Origin: Philopedon plagiatum
Taxonomy: Eukaryota; Arthropoda; Insecta; Coleoptera; Curculionidae
Direction: 5' to 3'
Assembly (NCBI GenBank): GCA_963971165.1
Contig: OZ020195.1
Coordinates: 38,459,564 to 38,523,563 of the forward strand
Length of the DNA: 64,000 nt
The notes under the pieces are model-generated. The model ran no database searches, was not told the origin of the DNA, and was given only the letters and a program-made list of their open reading frames with translations. Both the position numbers and the translations under genes were made by a program. This document shows positions 20,015-30,933 of this stretch, piece after piece. The first letter of the stretch is position 1. Every line of letters begins with the position of its first letter.

Positions 20015-23000
20015 CTATTCCTCCATTATGCTATAATGTCTCCAAGGTAATGTAGTAGTTGAAGTCTTCGATATTCTTCTTTTATCGTCATGGGGGCTTA
20101 ATCCTATTTTAGTTTGCTGTATTGTGCGGAGTTCATGTTGTCTAGATCTAATTAGTTTTTGTGAAATATATTTTTCAGTAAATATTTCCAAACAGGTAAC
20201 ATAGTCCTTAAATGTAATATCGGCATTTATTACAGACTTTTTATACCCTTAATCTTTTTTGTTATACCCAAGTTCGCCAATGCTCTATCTATATCAACGC
20301 GTTCCTTATTAGCATTCTCCAATTTAATACGTGATGTCTCTATTTCTTCAGGTGTGTACAGAACTTTAGTTGCATACATTTTTGATCTAAGGCCGATAAA
20401 ATGTGTCATAATTCGACCATTGTTTTCATCCTTCATCATACCCAGAACTTTCTTATTAACTTTCGGAATTCCATATACATTATTTTCAGGATAATCACTG
20501 GTATCAAAATACTGATGACAATCTTCTTTAATAACATCATAAACGTTTTCATGTTTAATTTCGTAAATGAGACTGTCTGTGTCAGTATATAAAACTTGGC
20601 AACGATCCCCAAATGTCCTATTCATATAATTATAGTGAAAGTCATAAATGGCTGTCTTGGCCAAGTCCAAAATACACATACCCGCATAGATTGGCTTGTT
20701 GCCAATTCAATAATAACTAAATTTTCACTTATAATAGTACTGCTTCTAAATTCGGGCCTTCATACTAAAGCTTCGGCGCCATATCTACCATCCCATTTAG
20801 TTATCAACTTTACCTTAGAATGATTTCCATGGTCTTCCCAAATACCGCGTTGTTCATTAATTTAAACAGGTTCTTTTCAAAATCATTCTTGGCAGCTTGA
20901 CGAAGTCTAGTGTTGAGGTCAATATACTCTTTTAACCAAGGCGACTGCTTAAAACTTAAAACACGATGTATTTTGGTTACTTTTATTCCCAATGCCAAAG
21001 CTTGCTGTAAATTTCTATAGTGAATGACGTATTCGGATTTATCATACAGCGTTGCCAACAGTTTTTCATTTTTAGATCCTTCAGGTGTTGCATGCTGTGG
21101 ACAGGGTGGGAGATCGGAAAATTTATCATGAAGTTCTTCTGGTATTTCCAAATCTACTTCCAAAATATAACCAGTATCTGCATTATCAGCAACATCTTGA
21201 ATATTCAGTTGAGAAATTTCGCTGTCAGATAACCAGTTAAATCCTTCGCATGGCAGGTACTGCGACATCGCCCAGCCATATTGATTATTAATGTCGTAAT
21301 ACATTAAATCCGAGTTTTCCTTGGTAGAATCATAATCAGGTAAAAATTTATTATTAGCTTCAGCATACCGTTTTGAGCACTGGCTTAGTCCACCGCGAAT
21401 TCCTTTTCCAATAAAATATATCATATTTAGTTCAGTTAAAAGCTCGAGCTTGGTGTTATTTGATCTTTGCATTTGAAACAACATATTTTGCCAGGCGTAA
21501 CCAGGTAAAGTATACGACCATGCTGGATCCAACCCATATGTTTTGTGAGACGTGTTGCGAAATTTTTCAAATACATCAACCAACAGTAGAATATCAGTCT
21601 TCATATACAACTCTGAATATTTACGCATTGTTTTGCAATTAAAACTGTTCCACACTCTTTGTGCATGTGTATACTCTTCATCACAGATCGAGGAATAGCC
21701 CAAGCTATTGTAAAATTCAAGTTTTGTTGGTAGTTTATCTTTTTCAAGTCTATCCCAACTATCCATAAAGTCGTATGGAAATACGCCCTTTCGACACAAT
21801 AGCGAGTACTGCTCTTCTGTTAGGTTCTCAAATTCCGACTTAAGAATTGGATAATCAGGGAGATCTGCAGCCAACTTGTCCAATCCTGACGATAAAAATC
21901 TAAAACTGTCGACGAATCGGAATTTAATTAAGCTATCGGGAATATGTTTAGTGAAAGAGATGTATTTTTCTTTGTTAACAGGTAAAATATCAATATGCCC
22001 CTCTACCTCAGCTAAAGCTTTAATAACCATGTGACCATCATAACAACTCAAGTTATGAAACAGGACCGGTATGGTGCAGTCATCCTGATAATTTAGATTA
22101 CAAACCTCGTGGGCGGCGGCTCTTATTTTCCCCGTGAAGTGATTGTGATCTCTAACTCTTTTATCTCCGACTACAAAGGGCTTTTCACATATATGGCAGA
22201 TGGTAGCATTATTAAATTGTTCTTGTTCCTCGTGTGTTAAGCTATCCATGGGTAAATCGCATAAAAACACTGTTTCTACAAATCTTGAAGCTCTTTTACG
22301 AACCACTCCATACAATCCTGTCCAGTATATGACTTGTAAAATGATAATGTGTCATCGTACTGACATTTGACGTAATATCCGACACTGTAGGGTACATGTT
22401 CTTGTAAATTTTGTGTATTTTTCTTCGCGTCAATTAATTCAGGAACCAGCAAGCACTCGGTATCAGCATATATTACAAAGGGTGCTTTTTCCCTGTACTT
22501 AAAGTCCTTAAATTCAACCCACTTCTTATCTTCTTTTGGTGCTTGTGGAATGGCGGTACCGCTGTTTAGTTTTAAACAATCTTTGGTATGCAAGCGTAAT
22601 TTCTCTTCAGAACGAAAGTAATGTAAACAGCGATCACAAAGGTACTTTTGACCATTTTCTTTACTAAGTTGCGATGACAACAAACGAGACATATTTTTTA
22701 TCCAAACGTAATGAAGCTTAACTGGGGACAGAGCATTGTAGCTATCCTTGGTTAGGTAATCATCTTGAATTAGGAGTAAATTTACATGCGTTTCTAGTTT
22801 ATCCTTGGTCAAATAATAGGGTATAATCTGAAAGTTCTTCTTTGACCTCTTTTCTAATCTATACACATTTACAGAGATCTGATTCTGTTTTTCAAATCGC
22901 GGAATCTGCCGTATTGTCATGGGGAACTGTATCCCTGTTAAATTAAGCACATCGTTTGGGTTTGGATATGATGACGTCCTATTAGAATCCTTGTTGACGA

Positions 23001-23755
23001 GGTACAAGGCGGAAACAACGGCCCAAGCAAAACACAAATCATCACTGTTTTGTACATTAATACAAGCCTTTCTTCGGGCAATAGGCTTTGGAAGCTCGAT
23101 ATAATTTCCAACTCGTAATGGATTAAATTTGTTTATGTTAATCATTAAGTTAACGACGCGGTATAGCGCCCAATTGGAGTCTTTTTCCTGGCATTCATCC
23201 AAGTTAGTTACTATGGGTTGTAGAATATTTTCGACAAACCATATGTCTAAATTTGTATCTTTATAGATTGGAGCGTTAGCGGTGTTTAGATACTTGTTTT
23301 CACATAATTCCTTATCGGCCTTTTGAATTTTACATTCTCCACACAACACAGCGTTAACCTTAAAGGCATTGTCTTTCTTCAGCGCGTTTTTGAATCCTCC
23401 TTTTAAACAGGGCAGAAGCATCCTCCAAGAATGATTTTACATCAGCATGATTGAGATTAATGACGACGCCCGTCCTAATTCGAGATTGGAAGGCTGAATG
23501 TAGATCTTCCCATTTCACTCGGTGCGTAGCAGTCTCCTTTCGTGGAACGTATCCAAATCCAACAACTTCGGCAGCTTTAAACATTTCTCTAAACCCCCTA
23601 ATTTGAGCAAAACATGTCAACAAGTTGTTTTTCTCTCCTACTCCTGAAGCGTTCTTTAATGCTCTATTTATTAATTTTGAAGCCTGTGCACATTGCTTTA
23701 GACTGCATTCTTGTTTCCATTCAGTGAGGGGCGGTAAACCAAAATCTTGATACTT
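20015..23755 (-). pseudogene. PolB-1: Polinton-type protein-primed DNA polymerase B, broken
   Basis: A family B DNA polymerase of the protein-primed (Polinton/adintovirus) type, which would copy a linear genome. In order: N-terminal region (SAFQSRIRTG, ~23,480), conserved module with CFAWAVVSALY, zinc finger C-x2-C...H...C, exonuclease motif I YADTE, an embedded endonuclease-VII-like HNH segment (CHICEKPF...RDHNHFTGK...CNLNY), exo II HNLSCYD, palm motif A DINNQYGWAMSQ, motif B KLMNNAVFG and motif C YTDTDSL. The gene ends at TAG 20,015-20,017 after HDDKRR and PWRHYSIMEE. Breaks: frameshifts near 23,390, 22,290, 20,690 and 20,230, plus Trp-to-TGA ~20,765. The N-terminus is lost in the gap. All polymerase motifs survive, so decay is recent. 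Confidence 0.85.
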
Positions 23756-23955
23756 NNNNNNNNNNNNNNNNNNNNNNNNNNNNNNNNNNNNNNNNNNNNN
23801 NNNNNNNNNNNNNNNNNNNNNNNNNNNNNNNNNNNNNNNNNNNNNNNNNNNNNNNNNNNNNNNNNNNNNNNNNNNNNNNNNNNNNNNNNNNNNNNNNNNN
23901 NNNNNNNNNNNNNNNNNNNNNNNNNNNNNNNNNNNNNNNNNNNNNNNNNNNNNNN
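23756..23955. other. Assembly gap (200 N)
   Basis: A run of exactly 200 N, probably a scaffolding gap of unknown true size. It removes the PolB-1 N-terminus and the start of the divergent DUF8207-like gene. Confidence 0.95.
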
Positions 23956-24346
23956 CACGAGTACGCAACCAAAAGGATACTCGACAAAGGACTTAAATGA
24001 CTACAAAGAATTTCTACTTCTTACCAACGTTCATAGGAGGAATTTTAACCGAGATGAGCGCATTATTTCAAGCGCTGATTGGAAGTACAAGAATATTATA
24101 GCAAAGTTATTTCCGCCTAAAAGAATTTACACTTTAAAATCTTCCAATCCGAAAAAACAAGTGTTTCACAAAATTCCTACAGCTGAAATAGTCGAAAACA
24201 GCAGTGTGTTGCATTATGAGGATGTAAACGATCTAGTTGATGGGTTCAAATATTTAGAAGAAAATAATATTGATAATGGTAGTGATAGTGAAATAACGAC
24301 AATTCTTATGGAACTTGAAAGACTTGGTGTTATAGAATTTTATTAA
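23956..24346 (+). CDS. DUF8207-like Polinton-associated protein, 5' end in gap
   Basis: An open frame of ~129 codons from the gap edge to TAA 24,344-24,346. Landmarks are YSTKDLNDYKEFLLLTNVHR, DWKYKNIIAKLFPPKR, YEDVNDLVDGFKYLEENN and a C-terminus LERLGVIEFY. It is the same family as the pseudogene at 16,903-17,690, which matches in the C-terminal block. The function is unknown, but the family accompanies Polinton-type PolB genes. It is divergent from PolB-1, as expected when replication and structural genes face apart across a shared promoter region. No break is visible in the part present. Confidence 0.65.
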
Positions 24347-24391
24347 AAACAATAAAGTTATTAAAATAGTTTTTGTTTTATTTGTTTGGTT

Positions 24392-25110
24392 TCAATTAAT
24401 ACGCTCGGAAAATATTGATATGCGTGCTAGAAGAGATGCTACAACTATAATTTATGCAGCGGTTAACACTAATAAGGGACGAACCTATTTGTTTATAAAT
24501 AAATGTGAGGTGTGGGGTATGGATGAATGTAGCTTTAGGCCTAAAGAAACACACATAATATCAGAACTTTTTACTGGTGTTCCTGCCCGAGTAGACGACG
24601 TATTTCGATACACAAATGGCCGCCTATACTTCCTTCAAAATGGCATGTATTTCGAATATAATGAATTTACCAATAACCTCGTTAGCTCAGGAAAGATGGA
24701 TCTTAATTTCTTTGGTATTAAATGTCCTAATCTAGGACTTTTAGAACAACTCAAATATTTACTAAGTAATATTATAACAAATAATGTAAAATTATAGATC
24801 TTAATAAATAACTATTTCTACCTTATGACTTTTCTTCTTCTACCAGCGTAAGACCCCCCAATAATCTACTTCCTTATCAAGAAAACCTATAGGGCCTAAA
24901 GAGCTTCTTATAAGTCTTTTGCTAGTAAATTAAGAAATGAGCTATAGAGGTATGTATAAGTTTTTCGTCTCATTTTTACGTCTGAGAAACATATGAGAGA
25001 TCGACGTAATTAGTGGTTGGCTGTTTCTCGCTGCTAACGTTTTCAAATGAACAATATGTGTTAAAAGCTAAAAACAAAACCATCTTGTACATACAGTTTT
25101 TAAACATCTT
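24392..25110 (+). pseudogene. MMP-like copy D: hemopexin 3' fragment plus 3' flank
   Basis: From ATTAATACGCTCGGAAAATA on, the sequence matches the MMP copies. An open frame (24,420-24,797) encodes the last hemopexin blades (WGMDECSFRPKETHIISELF, NGRLYFLQNGMYFEY) with the same stop. The 3' flank (24,798-25,110) also matches the flank of copies B and C, then stops where their AACAGCTA array would begin. It sits between the DUF8207-like gene and the capsid-like gene, whose N-terminus it replaces. No propeptide or catalytic domain is present. Confidence 0.85.
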
Positions 25111-25112
25111 AC

Positions 25113-26088
25113 GCAAACTTGGGGTTTTCTGTTTGACACCATTTCCTATGAAGTTAATGGCAAGGAGATTGAAAAGATTCGAGATCCTGGCATTGTTAGC
25201 ACAGTTAAAAATATGCTATGTTTAAATGAGCAAGAAAGCCGAGCTCTAGACATAGCTGGATGGAATTGGCCTAGTGGAACTGTTAAGACCTTGGACGAAA
25301 CTTCTAAAGACTTTAATTTTCGCATACCGCTTTCAATGTTGTTTGGTGTGTTTGCCGATTACCACAATGTATTAATGGGTAAACAGAAAATTAAACTAGT
25401 TCGTGCTCGCCATGACGACAACTGCTACAAGTCCTCTGGTACTAAGAAGGCAACAATAACGTTAAAAACGGTTGAGTTGAAAGTTAGACATATTTACCCG
25501 AGTGATGCAGTGAAATTGAGACTTTTGGACGAAATTGCAAAGTACAAACCGATATATATCTCGTTTAGAAACTGGGAAATACATGAAATGCCTGCTTTGA
25601 GAGCGACAAAGCGTGATACTTGGACCGTTAAGACCATGTCTGAGAGAGCCCGATATGTTATTGTATTTTTTATGAAGAAGCGAAAAGATAACTTTGAAGC
25701 TGATTGTACCTACTTTGATAATTTCGACATCACCGACGTCAAGTGGCATTTAAATTTTGAAGTTTACCCCTACGAATCGTTAAACCTAAACTTTGTCAAT
25801 AGGCAGTTTACAGAAGCCTATCAGATGTATACGGACTTTCAAAAAACCTATTTGGGAAAACAGCGGTGTGAACCGCTTTTGGATTTTGTCGCTTTCGCTA
25901 GTAGAACCCTCTTTGTTATTGACTGTTCCAAAAAAAGTGAAGCCCTCAAGAGGAACACCATCGACGTGAAGTTGGAGTTTCAAAGTTCCGAAAACTTCTC
26001 AAATGAGTCACGCGCTTTCTTTATAATTATTCATGATCGAGTGCTTGAGTATCAGGCTTTAACAGGCCAAGTACGTGACCTGTTGTAG
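25113..26088 (+). pseudogene. Double-jelly-roll-like protein (putative Polinton capsid), N-truncated
   Basis: The frame is open without an ATG from the MMP junction (FLFDTISYEVNGKEI, NMLCLNEQESRAL) to TAG 26,086-26,088. Recognisable family blocks are FRIPLSMLFGVFADY, KPIYISFRNWEIHEMP, WTVKTMSERARYV, YPYESLNLNFVNRQF and VIDCSKKSEALK. These are followed by VKLEFQSSENF and IIIHDRVLEY. I recognise these from insect proteins annotated as double jelly-roll-like domain, taken as major capsid proteins of Polinton/adintovirus-like elements. About the first 80-100 residues are missing. An internal ATG at 25,213 is not the natural start. Apart from the truncation the frame is intact. Confidence 0.65.
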
Positions 26089-26113
26089 TCAGTTACTTTC
26101 CAACCCTGCCACG

Positions 26114-26653
26114 ATGAGGTTTGTTGTGGTCGACGCTCAAGGATTCCGCGTTCCAGAATTTCAAGCTAAAGAATTGTCTATATACGATGGAAAGCAAATA
26201 AAGAACTATCTTTTTAAACCAGTTAAGCCCTTTTGTGAGCTGTCCTATGATTGCCAGAAGCAAGCAATGTTTCTATATGAGAACCGACATGGTTTAAACT
26301 ATAATTCCGGCGAAACCGACTACAATGAACTTTACCGCATTATCTGCAATGATCTACAAGATGTTGATATCATCTATGTGAATGGACATATAAAGAAGGC
26401 CTTTTTACAGGAAACTTTTTCCACGATGAAATATTTTAAGAATATACCCGATATTGTTAATTTAGAATTTGCTAGGGATAGCGCTAATGTACCGAAATTA
26501 TCTCTAAGTAAAACCACTTGTTCTTATCATGGTTTAGAATATTGTGCTTGTAGTGATGAGAATTCAAAAACCTTGTATGCATATATTTATGATTTTTGCC
26601 TAAATAAAGACGTTAAATTGCATTACATGTTTAATTTTACCCTATATTACTAG
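26114..26653 (+). CDS. Unknown Polinton-cluster gene downstream of the capsid-like gene
   Basis: I place the start at ATG 26,114 (MRFVVVDAQGFRVPEFQAKE), 25 bp after the capsid-like stop. The frame is also open 13 codons further up. The ~179-residue product has VVDAQGF at the N-terminus and DVDIIYVNGHIKKAFL near residue 90. It has a Cys/His cluster TTCSYHGLEYCACSD near residue 138. The short beta-strand with an early Asp resembles the opening of RNase-H-fold nucleases, but I cannot show the other acidic residues, so no function is claimed. The last ~25 codons are AT-rich and may be derived from the junction with the next element at 26,687. Co-oriented with the capsid-like gene, probably one transcription unit. 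Confidence 0.5.
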   Translation: MRFVVVDAQGFRVPEFQAKELSIYDGKQIKNYLFKPVKPFCELSYDCQKQAMFLYENRHGLNYNSGETDYNELYRIICNDLQDVDIIYVNGHIKKAFLQETFSTMKYFKNIPDIVNLEFARDSANVPKLSLSKTTCSYHGLEYCACSDENSKTLYAYIYDFCLNKDVKLHYMFNFTLYY

Positions 26654-26686
26654 ACCCCTTGAGAAATTTAGACAGTTTTACTAGAC

Positions 26687-26837
26687 AAAGCGCGCTAACT
26701 TTTTTGTGTACTTGTGGTGTTGCTGTGCAGTGGTGACGCACCGCTCACTTTTTTTGTGCACTAGTGGTGTTGCTGTGCGGTGGCGACGCACCGCTCACTT
26801 TTTTTGTGTAGACGCGCTTGGGAACGCTTTCAATTGC
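26687..26837 (+). repeat. Left terminal repeat of the PolB-only element, internally duplicated
   Basis: Contains two tandem copies of a ~55-bp unit (GTGGTGTTGCTGTGC, GGTGACGCACCGCTCAC, poly-T, GTG). The right terminus has only one copy. Confidence 0.65.
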
Positions 26838-29800
26838 GAGGTATGGTTGTAACTAAGGAAATAAGACATCAATTTAAACACAAAAAATATTTAATAAAGT
26901 GTAAAACATATAAAATAAATAAGAACATACAGTAAATAGAGTGTAGATTGGGGTAAAATAAATACAATAATTAAATAAAGTAGATTGGGGTAAAATAAAT
27001 ACAATCATTAAATAAATAAAATAAATTACTAGTCTAATATCAAAGCCTCTAAAGTCACACATTTAGCCACCGAAAGGGATTGATGGAAAGTTAGCTGTCG
27101 GTGATCAGTCTTAGCTTATGGAATTTCCAATGATTCCTTATACTTTTCATAATCTCTACGACCCCAAGCAAGCGTGTTCTCCGAGTCACCGGGAATAAGA
27201 TAAGCTTATCGTCCGCGTGTGATAGCGCTACTTTATTTTTCAGTTCGACATACATATCATGTAAATGCGAACGGAAAGTGTTCATCTGTCGATGAATGTG
27301 AGTTCCTTCTACGTCAACCGCCTCCCTATAGTCATCCAGAGTTAGTTCTTTCTGCGTGACGTAGTTAGGAACTCCCTTAGCTTTTTTCGTCAACTCTCCC
27401 TCAACATTTACACAATATGCTTTCGCCCCGGTGCCGTAGAAATCCCAAATGATTTTTCCTGCATACTCGTCTTTCATTTTACCCAAAATTGACTGGTTTA
27501 CAGGTACATCACGTGGGTTATCTTGGGAGTAATTGGACTTATCGAACCTATCTAAATTTTCTCGCATGTCATGGTAGAAATTTTCAGTTGTAATTTTCAA
27601 CACAAGGGAATCGGTGTCAGTGTAGAGTAATACCGCATTGTTACCATATTTTGGCTTGATATACCCGTACAGAAAGTCATATATAATTGTCTTGGATATT
27701 TCCCAAATACGAAAACCTACGTAAGTAGGTTTATTATATACGACTTTCTGTTTTTTCATCTGGATAGCTACCAGGTTCTCGCTGAAAATAGTGCGGTCTT
27801 TAAAATGAGGTTTTGAAATTAACGCTTCGGCCCCCAACCTTCTACCAATATTTTCCCAATGAGAAACCAACTTAACATCTACCCTTTTCTCTACATTTTC
27901 CATTGTTTTACCAAACACATTGTTCATAAGCTTAAAGAAATCCTTCTCAAACTTATTTGTCGCTTTATTGCGCATTGCTGTGTTTAGATCGATATATTTC
28001 TTAAGCCATGGTGATTGGTCGAAACTTAATACGCAATAAATTTTTGTGAGCTTAAGCCCATGCTCTAAAGCCTGATGCAAATTTTGGCAATGAATTATAT
28101 ATTTACTTTTAGACTGGAAATTCGTAATTAATTTTTTGATATCTTTAAATTTGGATTCTGGAGAAGCAATGGATTGTGGGCAAAAGGGTAGTTCGTTGTG
28201 TAAATAATGCAACTGTTCCGGATATTCTAAATCTACCTCTAATACGTAGCCAGTTTTAGAATCATTCGCGACATTCATGTACTCTAAGTTTTGAATTTCG
28301 GTCTCATCTAACCACTTAAAATTCCCCGTTGGCAAATATTGTGACATGGCTGCACCATACAGGTTGGTAGCATCCAAATACATGATGTAGGAAGTAGGTT
28401 TGGAAGCGTCAAAATGAGGTAGAAATTTATTGTTCGCAAAAGCTTTTCTAACGCTACACTGACTGACCCCACCGCGAATACCGTGTTTAAAGAAGTGTAC
28501 CATGTTTAGATCTGTCAGCAACTCAAGCTTTACGTCCGTGGCCTTAAGGGCCGAATCTAGCGAAAGTCCTGGTGCGCTACAATACTGCGCAGGATCGACG
28601 TGGTAAGTATCTAGGCACACGTCTCTAAAACTTTCAAAGACATCTGTTAATAATAAAAAGTCGGATTTTAAATAAATATCTGAATATTCGCCTAAAGTTT
28701 TGCACTCAAATAAATTCCACACAGCCCAAGCACGCTTGTAATCCTTTTTGCTAACGTTTTCTTTCTTTAGTTGGTTGTAAAAGTCTTTATGCGATGGAAG
28801 CTCTGTATCGTTTAATTTTTCGAAACTGTCTACGTAATTATATGGGAAAACACCCTTCTGCCGAATAAGCTGAAACTTATTTTCCTCCGCGAAATATTTT
28901 CTAACTGACCGACATTGCTCTGGTTTTAAATTTTGACTGAGCTTATCTAGACCGCTGGCCATGAAACGAAAACTGTCGAGAAAGCGTAATTTTAAAAATA
29001 CCCGTCGTGGTTTACCATCTTTGTTCTCGATGTTATCCACCAAAACATGTTTAGTAAATGATATATACTTTTGCTTGTTTTGAGGGATAACATCCAGCTT
29101 TTCTTCGTTGGCAGCCAATTCCTTGATAAACAGGTGGGAATCAAAGTTGGACATATTATGAAAAAAATAGGTATAAATTGAGGGATTTTGTAATTTAGGT
29201 AGCATACAGAGTGCGCAGGCGCCCGATATGCGCCATTTGCGTGATTGTGGTCGTGTACGCCATCGTTTAATGCTACATCAAATGGCTTTTCGCAGATATG
29301 GCACACCGCAGCATTTTGATGCTCAATCTCTTGTGCCGCAGAAATAGGAATCAGGGGTACTACTTCCTTCATAAAGCGATTATAGATTGATTTACAATCA
29401 GTCTCTAAGCGTTTTACGAATTCTTTGTGGGCATCCGGGCCCCTATAACTTTGGTAAATCGAATGAGCATCATCAAAGTCATTTTTGATGTAGTAACCGA
29501 AAGAGTACGGGACATGCTTATGCGTCCTCAAAGTGTATGACGTATCGGGATCCTGCACATTTTCCTCTGTATCGATAGGTTCAAGGATAGTCTCGAAATC
29601 GGCATAAACAACGAAAGGCACCTTTAATTTCTTTTCAAAGTTTGTAAATTTCAAAATATTCTCGGGAATCTCTTCGCCATATTTATTTTTCTTTAAATCT
29701 GTTGTTGGGACTTTAGCTAAAACGTGCCCGCAATTGATGTTTTTTTATTTTTGCTCTGAATAAAAATAAGATAAACAACCATCACATAAATACTTTTCAC

Positions 29801-30933
29801 CATGCCGTCAGGATAACTGTCTTGAGATCAAACGGGATAAACTTCTTATTAAGCAGTAATGACTATTACCATAGTCATCACTGATTACTAACAAGTTTAC
29901 ATGTCGCTCCCTATTACGAGAATTTGTAAAGTATAAGGGCCCCACGACTTCAATACTATTTTTACCATTGTCAAAAACCCTTTCAAGTCCATAGACATTA
30001 ATAGAAATATTATTGAGTCGCTCAAACTTTAATATATCGATAAGTTTAATCGGAAATTCCATACCTGTAAAGTCCAGCTCGTTTTCAAAAGGCAAATAGT
30101 TCTCGACTCTATTTGCATTTTGAGCCCAATGAACAGGATGTAGGGCGGCTAGGACTGACCACATGAAACATTTTTCATCTGCGTTCTGGATGTTCAGAAC
30201 AGCTTTCTTTACTTCCATCTCCTTTGGCAGTGGAATGTAGGAGGATGGCTTTAGAGGCTTGATCTTGTTAATCCCTAATTCCAAATGGAGGAGTTGTTGG
30301 GGCACCCACCCTGCAACAATAGAAACGGCAATTTAGTATTAAGTTTTTACAGTGCTAGAAAGTATGTTATTTTTTTGTTGTAAAAGAAAAAATACTCACC
30401 GCTGTCTTTTTCCTTGAATTCGGAATACTTCTTGTCAAGGATCACAGCAAACTGGTTGAACAACTCCTCCAAATCTGTCCCCTCGCTCACCATCACGTAT
30501 TTGCTGTTAAACGACTCGACTTCATCTGTTTCTTTGGTCTGCAGAAGGAAGCGCCCAAAAAGCTCCAAACCGACTTTTAGGATTTCATATTGCCGTAAAA
30601 TGCCCCCACCAACTTGACAAATTTATCTCTTAGATTTTCGAGGTATCTCTTGATGTCGATGGGGTCTTGGTTTGAAGAAAGCCGATAGGTAGCAATTCGG
30701 CTTCTAAAGGACGTTTTCACGAGCTCCACACCTTCCTCCTGCACCACGCAACATTGTTCTCGGTGACGTTGGGTTCTTAGATGTCCCAGCCAGCGGTTGC
30801 TAGTAACATCTATCTGGCATATAGAACAGTGCTGGGTGACCGACGTCGTTCTTGCAATAGGAAAAAAATATATTTAGGGTAAATAAAAAACTACAAAACG
30901 AATTTACAACAGTCAAATATACAGTAAAATATA

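Noticed and set aside
25462..25749. 95-codon minus-strand frame
   Set aside because: Antisense shadow of the double-jelly-roll-like gene.
26687..26699. 6-bp Polinton target duplication at the PolB-only element edges
   Set aside because: Flanking hexamers CTAGAC and ACCTGG do not match, and homology at 18.1 kb extends past the edge, so the exact termini are uncertain.
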